5,828 bases of DNA from Thermoplasmatota archaeon (GTDB lineage Archaea; Thermoplasmatota; Thermoplasmata; Methanomassiliicoccales; Methanomassiliicoccaceae): assembly GCA_022709105.1 (NCBI GenBank), contig JAKIXL010000090.1:1-5828 (forward strand), given 5' to 3'. Position 1 is the first letter of the stretch. Every line of letters begins with the position of its first letter. The position numbers and the translations under genes were made by a program. The notes below the pieces were generated by a model, which had not been told where the DNA came from, searched no databases, and worked only from the letters and a program-made list of their open reading frames with translations. Below, in pieces: positions 1 through 5,828 of the stretch.

Positions 1-45
1 CAAGGCCTCAATACCGTCGAGCATGATGGTTTGACCTACGTTCAT
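1..45 (-). CDS. Possible 5' end of a divergent gene, cut by the window edge
   Basis: On the minus strand an ATG at 45-43 opens a frame of 15 codons (MNVGQTIMLDGIEAL) that is still open at the window edge. I do not recognise the product. A second in-frame ATG lies at 25-23. The minus-strand sequence TATATAAG (64-57) is a good TATA box, but it is only 12 nt before the first ATG, so a transcript started from it would begin near position 34 and fit the ATG at 25 better. The + strand is also open in frame 1 from the edge to a TAG at 97-99, so the tail of an upstream + strand gene cannot be excluded. With so few codons this is a weak call. Confidence 0.25.
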   Translation of the reverse strand, partial: MNVGQTIMLDGIEAL

Positions 46-57
46 AATCCCATATTC

Positions 58-64
58 TTATATA
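58..64 (+). promoter_or_regulatory. TATA box of the rps12-rps7-fusA operon
   Basis: TTATATA lies in an A/T-rich patch between higher-GC sequences. A start about 25-27 nt downstream of its centre would fall near 86-88, giving a leader of roughly 23-25 nt that includes the SD at 99-105. No strong BRE (purine/A-rich element) is seen just upstream. The motif also reads TATATAA on the minus strand and could serve a divergent gene. Confidence 0.6.
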
Positions 65-98
65 CAAAATCGGTAATAGGTGCGGTGCTCCTGATTTA

Positions 99-105
99 GA
101 GGTGA
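99..105 (+). promoter_or_regulatory. Ribosome binding site that decides the uS12 start
   Basis: GAGGTGA matches seven consecutive bases of the archaeal SD consensus (GGAGGTGAT) and ends 5 nt before the TTG at 111. The GTG at 102-104 is inside this SD, so it cannot be a start served by it. This favours TTG111 as the initiation codon. Confidence 0.75.
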
Positions 106-110
106 AATAT

Positions 111-539
111 TTGGCAAAAGGATTATTCACTGCCAGAAAGCTGAGGAACGATCGGCAGAAGTCCAGGTGGAGCGACAGGTCTTACAAGAGACGCCTGTTG
201 AAGCTCAAGGAACGCTCCGATCCGCTCGAGGGTGCAGCTCAGGCGAAAGGCATCGTGCTGGAGAAGGTAGGTATCGAGGCCAAGCAGCCTAACTCCGCCA
301 TCAGAAAGTGCGTAAAGGTCCAGTTGATCAAGAACGGCCGCCAGATCACCGCTTTCGCGGTCGGCGACGGCGCGATCAACTTCATCGATGAACACGACGA
401 GGTCCTTGTGGAAGGCATCGGAGGTAGGATGGGTCGTTCCTACGGTGACATTCCCGGGGTCAGATACAAGGTCATCCAGGTGAACAACGTCTCCCTGAAC
501 GAACTGGTCAGGGGGAGGAAGGAGAAGCCGGTTAGGTGA
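111..539 (+). CDS. rps12: Small ribosomal subunit protein uS12 (S12), archaeal type
   Basis: uS12 lies at the decoding centre of the 30S subunit, contacts the codon-anticodon helix and affects accuracy. The conserved loop KQPNSA is at residues 58-63, and the second decoding-centre loop GDIPGVRYK is at 112-120. The protein ends in a basic tail, [10 protein letters not shown]. With a TTG start the product has 142 residues and begins [11 protein letters not shown], like archaeal relatives that start M-x-(K/N)-G-(I/L)-F-A-A-R-K-L. A GTG at 102 would add only MKY, but it is buried in the SD (99-105), so I chose TTG111. It is the first gene of the cluster; rps7 begins 5 nt after its stop. The last Arg codon (AGG) and TGA stop form part of the rps7 SD, which suggests translational coupling. 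Identity is certain; the start is likely. Confidence 0.97.
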   Translation: MAKGLFTARKLRNDRQKSRWSDRSYKRRLLKLKERSDPLEGAAQAKGIVLEKVGIEAKQPNSAIRKCVKVQLIKNGRQITAFAVGDGAINFIDEHDEVLVEGIGGRMGRSYGDIPGVRYKVIQVNNVSLNELVRGRKEKPVR

Positions 540-540
540 T
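534..540 (+). promoter_or_regulatory. Ribosome binding site of rps7, made from the end of rps12
   Basis: AGGTGAT is a perfect 7-base match to the archaeal SD. It consists of the final AGG codon and TGA stop of rps12 plus one base. Five bases separate its GGTGA core from GTG545. The GTG at 536-538 lies inside the SD and overlaps the rps12 stop. Confidence 0.75.
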
Positions 541-544
541 TTCT

Positions 545-1132
545 GTGGAAGAGAGCAGTTTCAAGTTTGACAACATCCTGCTGTTCGGCAAGTACGCCAG
601 CGGCGAGGTCGTAGTGAAGGACGGGGGTTTGGCCAAGTACATCAACTTGACCCCCACCGCCGTACCCCACACCACCGCCCGGCACGCCAACAAGTGGTTC
701 GGCAAGTCCAAGGTCAACATCGTCGAGCGCCTGATCAACAACATGATGAGGACCGAGGTGTTCACCGGCAAGAAGCTCAAGGCCTACAACGTCACCAAGA
801 AGGCCTTCGAGATCATCGAGCAGCGCACCAAGAAGAACCCCATACAGGTTCTGGTCGAGGCTCTAGAGAACGCCGCCCCGCGTGAGGAGATCACCCGCCT
901 GCAGTTCGGAGGTATATCCGTCCCCAAGGCCGTCGACGTAGCTCCGTCCCGCAGGCTGGACATCGCTCTGCGCAACATCTCCAAGGGCACGGTCAACGCC
1001 TCGTTCAAGAACACCAAGCCCATCGAGCAGTGCCTGGCTGAGGAGCTCATCCTGGCCTCCAAGGGCGACATGAACAGCTTCTCCGTGGCCAAGAAGGAAG
1101 AGATCGAAAGGGTCGCTTCCTCCGCTCGTTAA
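545..1132 (+). CDS. rps7: Small ribosomal subunit protein uS7 (S7), archaeal type
   Basis: uS7 nucleates assembly of the 30S head and sits near the E site and mRNA exit. The product from GTG545 is 195 residues. It has the archaeal N-terminal extension ([12 protein letters not shown], 6-17), the helical stretch [19 protein letters not shown] (45-63), the [13 protein letters not shown] helix (98-110) and a beta-hairpin-like part through [17 protein letters not shown] (116-132). It ends in the typical basic [13 protein letters not shown]. An in-frame GTG at 536 would add MIS and overlap the rps12 stop by 4 nt. That GTG is part of the SD (534-540), so GTG545 is preferred. The gene follows rps12 by 5 nt and is followed by fusA after 14 nt, so the three genes are very likely co-transcribed. 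Nothing is missing or broken. Confidence 0.97.
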   Translation: MEESSFKFDNILLFGKYASGEVVVKDGGLAKYINLTPTAVPHTTARHANKWFGKSKVNIVERLINNMMRTEVFTGKKLKAYNVTKKAFEIIEQRTKKNPIQVLVEALENAAPREEITRLQFGGISVPKAVDVAPSRRLDIALRNISKGTVNASFKNTKPIEQCLAEELILASKGDMNSFSVAKKEEIERVASSAR

Positions 1133-1135
1133 ACC

Positions 1136-1142
1136 AGGTGGG
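1136..1142 (+). promoter_or_regulatory. Ribosome binding site that decides the fusA start
   Basis: AGGTGGG, in the short gap after the rps7 stop, matches the AGGTG core of the SD. Counting on to where the consensus GGTGA would end (1141), 5 nt remain before ATG1147, the same spacing as in rps12 and rps7. The GTG at 1138-1140 is within this site. Confidence 0.7.
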
Positions 1143-1146
1143 GAAA

Positions 1147-3345
1147 ATGGGCAGAAAAGAGGACAACATCAAGAAGGCTCAGGACATCATGATGACTCCT
1201 GAGTTCATCAGGAACATCGGGACCGCCGCGCACATCGACCACGGGAAGACCACCCTGAGCGATAACCTCATCGCCGGGGCCGGTATGATGTCGGAGAACC
1301 TCGCCGGCAAGCAGCTTATGCTGGACTTCGACGAACAGGAGCAGGCGCGGGGCATCACCATCAACGCGGCCAACGCCTCGATGGTCCATCATTGGAAGGG
1401 CAATGACTATCTCATCAATCTCATAGACACCCCCGGCCATGTAGACTTCGGCGGGGACGTTACCAGGGCCATGAGGGCCCTGGACGGATGCATCATCCTG
1501 GTCTGCGCCGTGGAGGGCATCATGCCCCAGACCGAGACCGTCATCCGCCAGGCGCTGAAGGAGAGGGTCAGACCGGTCCTCTTCGTCAACAAGGTCGACC
1601 GCCTAATCAACGAGCTGAAGGTGACCGAGCAGGAAATGCAGCAGCGGTTCGTTCAGATCATCTCCGAGGTCAACAAGAGGATCGCGGCGAACCTGCCCGA
1701 GGACCTCAGGAAGAAATGGCAGGTCAAGGTGGAGGACGGCTCGGTAGCCTTCGGCTCCGCATTCAACAACTGGGCGATATCCGCCCCATACATGAAGAAG
1801 AGTGGCATCTCCTTCAAGGACGTGTACAACTACTGCAAGAACGAGGACCAGAAGACCCTGGCCAAGAAATCGCCGGTGCACGAGGTTCTGCTGGAGATGG
1901 TCATCACCCATGTCCCCAGTCCGCTGGAGGCCCAGAAGGTCCGTATCCCTACCATCTGGAAGGGCGACCTGAACTCCGAGGTAGGCAGGGCCATGATGAC
2001 CTGTGACCGGAACGGCCCCACGACGTTCATGTGCACTAAGATCATCATCGACCCCCACGCGGGGGAGGTGGCCGTAGGCCGCCTGTTCTCTGGCAAGGTT
2101 GTCCGTGGCCAGGAGCTCTATGTTCTTGGGATGCCCAACCCCAACCGGGTGCAGACCGTAGCGTTGAGCGTCGGCGCCGACCGCATCGCCGTGGACGAGG
2201 TGGAGGCAGGCAACATCGTCGCACTGACCGGATTGAAGGACGCCATCGCAGGGGCGACCTGCTCCTCCGAGAAGGACATGGAGCCCTTCGAGAAGATCAC
2301 CCACTACACCGAGCCCGTAGTAACGGTGGCCATCGAGGCCAAGCACATGAAGGACCTGCCCAAGCTGGTCGATGTGCTGAGGACCATTGGGAAGGCCGAT
2401 CCGTCCATCCAGGTGCAGATCAACCAGGAGACGGGGGAGAACCTCCTGTCCGGGATGGGGGAGCTCCATCTGGAGATCACCCAATATCGGATAGTGAATG
2501 ACCACAAGGTGGAAATAAAGGCCTCGGCCCCGATCGTCGTCTACCGGGAGTCCATCAAGGGAAGGGGCGGACCGTTCGAGGGGAAGTCCCCCAACAAGCA
2601 CAACAAGTTCTACATCATGGTGGAACCGCTCGAGGAGGCGGTGATCGAGGCGATCAAGAATGGGGAGATCAAGACCGAGGGGAAAATAAAGGACCCCAAG
2701 GCCTTGGCCAAGCAGCTGTCCGACCTGGGAATGGACAAGGAACAGGCCAAGGGCGTGGTCGCCTTCAAGAACAACAACGTGTTCATAGACGTCACCAAGG
2801 GCATCCAGAACCTGCACGAGACCATCGAGCTCTGCAAGCAGGCCTTCGAGGAGGCGATGGAGATGGGCCCGCTGGCAGGTGAGCGCGTTTCCGGGGTTAA
2901 GGTCCTGCTCGTCGATGCCAAGCTGCACGAGGACTCCATCCACAGGGGCCCAGGCCAGGTCATTCCGGCCACCCGCTCCGGCATCTATGGCGCCATGTGC
3001 ATGGCCGGAAGGGTGCTCCTGGAGCCCATACAGAAGGTCTACATCAACTGCCCCCAGGATATGATGGGCGACGTCACCAGGGAACTGCAAGGCCGCCGGG
3101 CAACGATCGAGGACATCCGTCAGGAACATGACGCGACGGTCGTCGTGGCCACGGCCCCAGTGGCCGAGATGTTCGGGTTCGCGAGCGCGATCCGGGGTGC
3201 CACTCAGGGAAGGGCGCTATGGTCGACCGAGAATTCCGGCTTCGTGATATTGCCAAGGGAGCTGCAGGACAAGGTCGTCGGAGAGATAAGAAAGAGAAAG
3301 GGACTGAACCCCCAGCCGTACGATGCGGCCTATTACTCCGGCTGA
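1147..3345 (+). CDS. fusA: Translation elongation factor aEF-2
   Basis: This GTPase moves tRNAs and mRNA through the ribosome after peptide transfer. From ATG1147 it has 732 residues, the usual archaeal length. The GTP-binding motifs are intact: AHIDHGKT (28-35, P loop), RGITI (68-72, switch 1), DTPGH (94-98) and NKVD (148-151). GMGELHLEI marks the middle domain. In domain IV the sequence [15 protein letters not shown] carries His599, the position that archaea and eukaryotes convert to diphthamide, the toxin target in eukaryotic EF-2. The C-terminal domain shows [11 protein letters not shown] and a basic KRKG segment. A GTG at 1138 would add only MGK, and it is part of the SD. The product from ATG1147 starts MGRK, as archaeal EF-2 often does (MGR). 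It follows rps7 by 14 nt. The 83-nt gap after it contains promoter-like sequence, so part of the tuf expression may be independent. Confidence 0.98.
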   Translation: MGRKEDNIKKAQDIMMTPEFIRNIGTAAHIDHGKTTLSDNLIAGAGMMSENLAGKQLMLDFDEQEQARGITINAANASMVHHWKGNDYLINLIDTPGHVDFGGDVTRAMRALDGCIILVCAVEGIMPQTETVIRQALKERVRPVLFVNKVDRLINELKVTEQEMQQRFVQIISEVNKRIAANLPEDLRKKWQVKVEDGSVAFGSAFNNWAISAPYMKKSGISFKDVYNYCKNEDQKTLAKKSPVHEVLLEMVITHVPSPLEAQKVRIPTIWKGDLNSEVGRAMMTCDRNGPTTFMCTKIIIDPHAGEVAVGRLFSGKVVRGQELYVLGMPNPNRVQTVALSVGADRIAVDEVEAGNIVALTGLKDAIAGATCSSEKDMEPFEKITHYTEPVVTVAIEAKHMKDLPKLVDVLRTIGKADPSIQVQINQETGENLLSGMGELHLEITQYRIVNDHKVEIKASAPIVVYRESIKGRGGPFEGKSPNKHNKFYIMVEPLEEAVIEAIKNGEIKTEGKIKDPKALAKQLSDLGMDKEQAKGVVAFKNNNVFIDVTKGIQNLHETIELCKQAFEEAMEMGPLAGERVSGVKVLLVDAKLHEDSIHRGPGQVIPATRSGIYGAMCMAGRVLLEPIQKVYINCPQDMMGDVTRELQGRRATIEDIRQEHDATVVVATAPVAEMFGFASAIRGATQGRALWSTENSGFVILPRELQDKVVGEIRKRKGLNPQPYDAAYYSG

Positions 3346-3358
3346 ACATGAAAAACGG

Positions 3359-3366
3359 TTATATAG
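3359..3366 (+). promoter_or_regulatory. TATA box, distal promoter of tuf
   Basis: TTATATAG lies 14 nt after the fusA stop in an A/T-rich stretch. A start 25-27 nt downstream of its centre would fall around 3387-3390 and give a leader of about 40 nt containing the GGAGG SD at 3416-3420. This is a sequence match only; its activity is inferred. Confidence 0.55.
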
Positions 3367-3399
3367 AATGAATAATATCGAGAGGCAACCAACTCATAG

Positions 3400-3407
3400 T
3401 ATATAAG
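3400..3407 (+). promoter_or_regulatory. TATA-like box, possible proximal promoter of tuf (leaderless)
   Basis: TATATAAG is a close match to the archaeal TATA consensus, with its centre about 26 nt before the A of the tuf ATG. Transcription from it would begin at or next to the start codon, giving a leaderless mRNA without the SD. The upstream BRE region (TCATAG) is weak, so this may simply be A/T-rich leader of the distal promoter. Confidence 0.4.
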
Positions 3408-3415
3408 GAAAAACT

Positions 3416-3420
3416 GGAGG
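3416..3420 (+). promoter_or_regulatory. Ribosome binding site of tuf
   Basis: GGAGG matches the first five bases of the SD consensus. If the consensus GGAGGTGA is aligned here it ends at 3423, 5 nt before ATG3429, the same spacing as in the three upstream genes. Confidence 0.7.
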
Positions 3421-3428
3421 GAAAACAA

Positions 3429-4706
3429 ATGGCTGACAAACCTCACATGAATCTGGTCTTTATAGGTCACGTCGACCACGGCAAGTCCACCACCGTCGGC
3501 AGGATGCTGCTGGACACCGGTGCGATCGACCCCTACGTGATCGAGAAGTACAGAAAGCAGGCCGAAGAGAAGGGAAAGGCGACCTTTGAGTTCGCCTGGG
3601 TCATGGACAGCTTGAAGGAGGAGAGGGAGCGCGGCGTGACCATCGACGTGTCCCACAAGCGGTTCGACACCGACAAGTACTACTTCACCGTGATCGACGC
3701 CCCTGGCCACAGGGACTTCGTCAAGAACATGATCACCGGCACCAGCCAGGCCGATGCCGCCGTCGTGGTCGTCTCAGCCATCGAAGGCCCCCAGGCCCAG
3801 ACCAGGGAGCACATATTCCTGGCCAAGACGCTGGGCGTCAAGCAGATCATCATCGCCGTCAACAAGATGGATGCCGTGAAGCCGCCCTATGACGAGGCCG
3901 CCTACAAGAAGACCGTCAACGAGGTCAGCTCCTTGCTGAAGACGGTCGGCTTCAAGGTCGAAGAGATCCCGTTCATCCCGATCAGCGCGTTCAAGGGCGA
4001 CAATTGCGGAAAGAGGTCCGAGAACATGCCCTGGTACAAGGGCGACACACTGCTCGAGGCCTTGAACAAGCTCAAGGTGCCCCAGTCGACCGAGGGGCTC
4101 CCGCTCCGCCTGCCCATTCAGGACGTATATACGATCACGGGCATCGGGACCGTTCCCGTCGGCCGGGTCGAGACCGGGGTCCTGAAGCCGGACATGAAGG
4201 TCATATTCATGCCCTCGAACAAGGTCGGGGAGGTCAAGAGCATCGAGATGCACCACGAGACCCTGCCCGTTGCGAAACCGGGCGACAACGTCGGCTTCAA
4301 CGTCAGGGGCATCGCCAAGAACGACATCAAGAGGGGGGACGTCGCCGGACCGGTGGACAACCCGCCCACCGTTGCCAAGACGTTCACCGCCCAGATCGTG
4401 GTGCTGAACCACCCTACCGCCATCCCTGTCGGGTACACCCCAGTGTTCCACTGCCACACCGCACAGGTGGCATGCACGTTCATCGAGCTGCAGAAGAAGC
4501 TGGACCCCAGGACCGGGCAGGTAAAGGAGGAGAACCCGACCTTCCTGAAGACCGGGGACGTCGCGATCGTCAAGGTCATGCCCACCAAGCCCCTGGTGAT
4601 CGAAAGGGCCAAGGACTTCCCGCAGCTGGGCAGGTTCGCCATCCGCGACATGGGCCAGACGGTTGCGGCCGGCATGTGCATCGATGTCGAAAAGAAGGAG
4701 ATGTAA
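3429..4706 (+). CDS. tuf: Translation elongation factor aEF-1A (EF-1 alpha)
   Basis: The GTP-bound factor brings aminoacyl-tRNA to the ribosomal A site. It has 425 residues, the normal archaeal length. The GTPase domain has GHVDHGKST (13-21), RGVTID (68-73, switch 1), DAPGH (90-94), NKMD (145-148) and SAFKGDN (186-192). The long segment between P loop and switch 1 ([21 protein letters not shown]) is typical of archaeal/eukaryotic EF-1A and absent from bacterial EF-Tu. Beta-barrel domain 2 follows at about 225-320 ([15 protein letters not shown]) and domain 3 at about 325-425, ending in [26 protein letters not shown]3429 is well placed behind the GGAGG site. It lies 83 nt after fusA, with two TATA-like boxes between, and 34 nt before rps10, where no promoter is seen. 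Confidence 0.98.
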   Translation: MADKPHMNLVFIGHVDHGKSTTVGRMLLDTGAIDPYVIEKYRKQAEEKGKATFEFAWVMDSLKEERERGVTIDVSHKRFDTDKYYFTVIDAPGHRDFVKNMITGTSQADAAVVVVSAIEGPQAQTREHIFLAKTLGVKQIIIAVNKMDAVKPPYDEAAYKKTVNEVSSLLKTVGFKVEEIPFIPISAFKGDNCGKRSENMPWYKGDTLLEALNKLKVPQSTEGLPLRLPIQDVYTITGIGTVPVGRVETGVLKPDMKVIFMPSNKVGEVKSIEMHHETLPVAKPGDNVGFNVRGIAKNDIKRGDVAGPVDNPPTVAKTFTAQIVVLNHPTAIPVGYTPVFHCHTAQVACTFIELQKKLDPRTGQVKEENPTFLKTGDVAIVKVMPTKPLVIERAKDFPQLGRFAIRDMGQTVAAGMCIDVEKKEM

Positions 4707-4740
4707 ACCCTTTCCGCCCTTTCATTTCGGGGATTGACAC

Positions 4741-5052
4741 ATGGCGCAGAGAGCAAGGATATCATTGAGCGGCACAGACCCGGAGAAGGTGGACAGCGTT
4801 TGCAGTCAGATCAAGCAGATCTCCACACGCACTGGCGTGGCCATCCGCGGCCCCATTCCGCTGCCGACCAAGAGGCTGCAGGTGCCCTGCCGCAAGAGCC
4901 CTGATGGAGAGGGCTCCGAGACCTGGGACCGGTGGGAGATGCGGATCCATAAACGCCTCATCGACCTGGATGCGGACGAGAGGGCCTTAAGGCAGCTGAT
5001 GAGGATCCAGGTGCCGGACGGGGTCAATATAGAGATCGTGCTCAGGTCCTAA
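4741..5052 (+). CDS. rps10: Small ribosomal subunit protein uS10 (S10), archaeal type
   Basis: uS10 is a 30S head protein. The 103-residue product begins [18 protein letters not shown], the archaeal form of the first beta strand. It has the conserved extended loop RGPIPLPTK (36-44), the [25 protein letters not shown] region (48-72) and the C-terminal strand [13 protein letters not shown]. It follows tuf by 34 nt, the usual archaeal order, and no TATA box is visible in the gap, so it is probably expressed from the tuf transcript. The upstream region (CGGGGATTGACAC) has at best a weak SD, unlike the earlier genes. No alternative start is needed, since the ATG places the conserved N terminus exactly. 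Confidence 0.97.
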   Translation: MAQRARISLSGTDPEKVDSVCSQIKQISTRTGVAIRGPIPLPTKRLQVPCRKSPDGEGSETWDRWEMRIHKRLIDLDADERALRQLMRIQVPDGVNIEIVLRS

Positions 5053-5074
5053 TGGCAAATCCCTTAACCAATAT

Positions 5075-5097
5075 CTTCCCGTTTTGTTTTTCTTGTT
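5075..5097 (+). terminator. T-rich tract, likely end of the str operon transcript
   Basis: Starting 22 nt after the rps10 stop, the + strand is strongly T-rich, with TTTT at 5082-5085 and TTTTT at 5087-5091 and further Ts after. Archaeal RNA polymerase terminates at such oligo-T tracts, often without a strong hairpin, and none is evident here. The position after the last operon gene supports the call. Confidence 0.6.
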
Positions 5098-5294
5098 AAT
5101 AGGTGCTAACCGCATGGCATATAGGCGCTCCTGAACATGCCTGATTTCTTGCACATCCTCTGATCACCAATGGATGGCCCATCGAGGACAGGCAGAGGCT
5201 CAGGAATTTCCTCGGATCGCGCCAATTGGCCAGGTGGCGATGACGTCTTTGCTCGATGCCATTGGCGATCGGTGGGGGAAGGCCGGGCACCAGG
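5098..5294. other. Intergenic region with inverted repeats and no convincing gene
   Basis: No recognisable protein or tRNA was found on either strand. Visible structure: CCAATGG at 5167-5173, the palindrome GCCAATTGGC at 5221-5230, and CCATTGG (the exact reverse complement of the first) at 5259-5265. GATCGC followed by that palindrome (5215-5230) is imperfectly complementary to 5258-5270. TGGCGAT occurs twice (5235-5241 and 5263-5269), and AGGAATTTCCT (5202-5212) is an odd palindrome. These may be operator-like sites, a structured RNA or chance. The region is roughly 200 nt and lies between the probable operon terminator and the promoter of the next gene. Confidence 0.4.
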
Positions 5295-5308
5295 CGCAAA
5301 CTTATTAA
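5295..5308 (+). promoter_or_regulatory. BRE and TATA box of the channel gene
   Basis: CGCAAA (5295-5300) resembles the archaeal BRE and is directly followed by CTTATTAA (5301-5308), a TATA-like box. The centre of the box is about 28 nt before the ATG at 5333, so transcription should start at or just before the start codon, giving a leaderless or nearly leaderless mRNA. This fits the lack of a good SD. Confidence 0.6.
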
Positions 5309-5332
5309 ACGGCTGCACATGTAGAAGGGCAG

Positions 5333-5828
5333 ATGGCTGAACCGACCATTTTCGGGCTCTCGATCCCAGACCTAGTGGGCTTCATCCTCTTGACCATCCT
5401 CACGGTATTGCTGGCCAAGGGCACCAGCATGCTCATGAGGAGGTTGTTGGACTATCGCATCCCACGGACCTATTCCAAGGCCATCGCCAAGCTCGCCCAG
5501 TACATTGTCCTGGCGGCGGGGCTCTATATCGGCTTCTGGGAGGTGTTAGGGCTGGACATCGCGGCGCTCCTGGCCTCGCTGGGGGTACTCGGTATAGGGG
5601 TCGCCCTCGCCTCCCAACAAGTACTGTCGAACGCCGTCTCCGGGGTCCTCATGTCCGTCGTCAGGCCGGTAAGGGTCGATGAGTGGATAGAGGTGGCCGG
5701 GGTACCGGCGACCGGCATCTGCAGGGTAAAGGACATCAACCTCATGAACACCATTCTAAAGGACGATGATGGCCGCATCCTCTACGTGCCCAACTCCTTC
5801 ATGATCAATAACAAGGTCGTCAACTATT
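5333..5828 (+). CDS. MscS-family mechanosensitive ion channel, 5' part (cut by the window edge)
   Basis: Channels of this family open under membrane tension to release solutes during osmotic downshock. The 165 visible codons encode a hydrophobic helix at about 12-34, a second at about 48-72, and a pore-lining TM3 at about 75-110. TM3 contains SLGVLGIGVALASQQVLSN, a Gly/Ala-rich packing pattern closely matching E. coli MscS. By my alignment Ile88 and Leu92 fill the gate positions (Leu105 and Leu109 in E. coli), and Gln96 replaces the kink glycine. The start of the cytosolic beta domain follows (RPVRVDEWIEVAGV at 111-124, then GRILYVPNSFMINNKVVNY at 147-165). The C-terminal part lies outside the window. 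ATG5333 is chosen because it fits the TATA distance and leaves a short N terminus before the first helix. Which MscS paralogue this is cannot be told. It is probably independent of the upstream operon. Confidence 0.92.
   Translation, partial: MAEPTIFGLSIPDLVGFILLTILTVLLAKGTSMLMRRLLDYRIPRTYSKAIAKLAQYIVLAAGLYIGFWEVLGLDIAALLASLGVLGIGVALASQQVLSNAVSGVLMSVVRPVRVDEWIEVAGVPATGICRVKDINLMNTILKDDDGRILYVPNSFMINNKVVNY

Noticed and set aside
1603..3129. A 508-codon open frame on the minus strand, antisense to fusA
   Set aside because: It is wholly inside fusA, its translation is low in complexity (rich in Leu, Val, Asp, Gly, His) and resembles no family. Stop codons are rare there because fusA has G/C-rich third positions.
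3774..4457. A 227-codon open frame on the minus strand, antisense to tuf
   Set aside because: Same cause as the frame antisense to fusA; the composition mirrors the tuf codons and there is no promoter or SD of its own.
4004..4768. A 254-codon + strand frame overlapping tuf and the start of rps10
   Set aside because: It is a shifted frame of tuf, with an Arg/Gly/His/Pro-rich translation and no recognisable domain.
5118..5125. CATATAGG as a second TATA box in the gap
   Set aside because: It is a weak match with no BRE, and nothing recognisable lies at the expected start distance.
5101..5300. Possible tRNA or C/D box guide RNA in the gap
   Set aside because: There is no T-loop GTTCRA motif or acceptor stem on either strand. 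GATGA (5239-5243) and several CTGA words occur but not in C-D'-C'-D order and spacing.
5096..5320. Two overlapping minus-strand frames of 74 and 70 codons in the gap before the channel gene
   Set aside because: Neither translation resembles a protein family, both overlap the channel promoter and the terminator side, and no SD or TATA box supports them.
5170..5340. A 56-codon + strand frame from an ATG at 5170 to a TGA at 5338-5340
   Set aside because: It overlaps the promoter and start of the channel gene, is rich in Gly/Arg/Ser without domain features, and has no SD.

Overview
This window is an archaeal translation (str-type) operon: ribosomal protein uS12, uS7, elongation factor aEF-2, elongation factor aEF-1A and ribosomal protein uS10, all on the + strand. 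It is followed by a terminator-like T-rich tract and the first part of an MscS-family mechanosensitive channel gene that runs off the right edge. The proteins are clearly archaeal. aEF-2 is about 732 residues with a diphthamide-type histidine, the GTPase is aEF-1A rather than bacterial EF-Tu, and uS10 has the archaeal/eukaryotic form. Archaeal TATA-like boxes and GGAGGTGA-type Shine-Dalgarno (SD) sites sit in front of the genes. Codon third positions are rich in G and C while the gaps are A/T-rich, which suggests a moderately high-GC euryarchaeote. A Thermoplasmata/Methanomassiliicoccales-like host is a guess from general resemblance, not something shown here.

Layout. Positions 1-45 may hold the first codons of a divergent minus-strand gene cut by the window edge. 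Positions 46-110 carry a TATA box and the uS12 ribosome binding site. rps12 (111-539), rps7 (545-1132) and fusA (1147-3345) are packed with gaps of 5 and 14 nt and are probably one transcript. An 83-nt gap with two TATA-like boxes precedes tuf (3429-4706), so tuf and rps10 (4741-5052) probably have their own promoter(s) as well as readthrough from upstream. Positions 5075-5097 are T-rich and probably end the operon. Positions 5098-5332 contain no convincing gene but do contain repeated CCAATGG-like words and inverted repeats. A BRE/TATA pair at 5295-5308 lies at the distance expected for a leaderless or nearly leaderless mRNA of the channel gene.

Function. uS12 and uS7 are small-subunit proteins at the decoding centre and the head/E-site. 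aEF-1A delivers aminoacyl-tRNA, aEF-2 drives translocation, and uS10 is a small-subunit head protein. Co-expression of these parts is the classic str arrangement. The channel gene is a separate unit concerned with osmotic safety.

The most useful observation concerns start codons. In rps12, rps7 and fusA the SD contains a GTG lying exactly 9 nt upstream of, and in frame with, the better-supported start. A longest-ORF caller would therefore add three spurious residues to each protein. I found no sign of a previously undescribed system; this is a largely ordinary core region.
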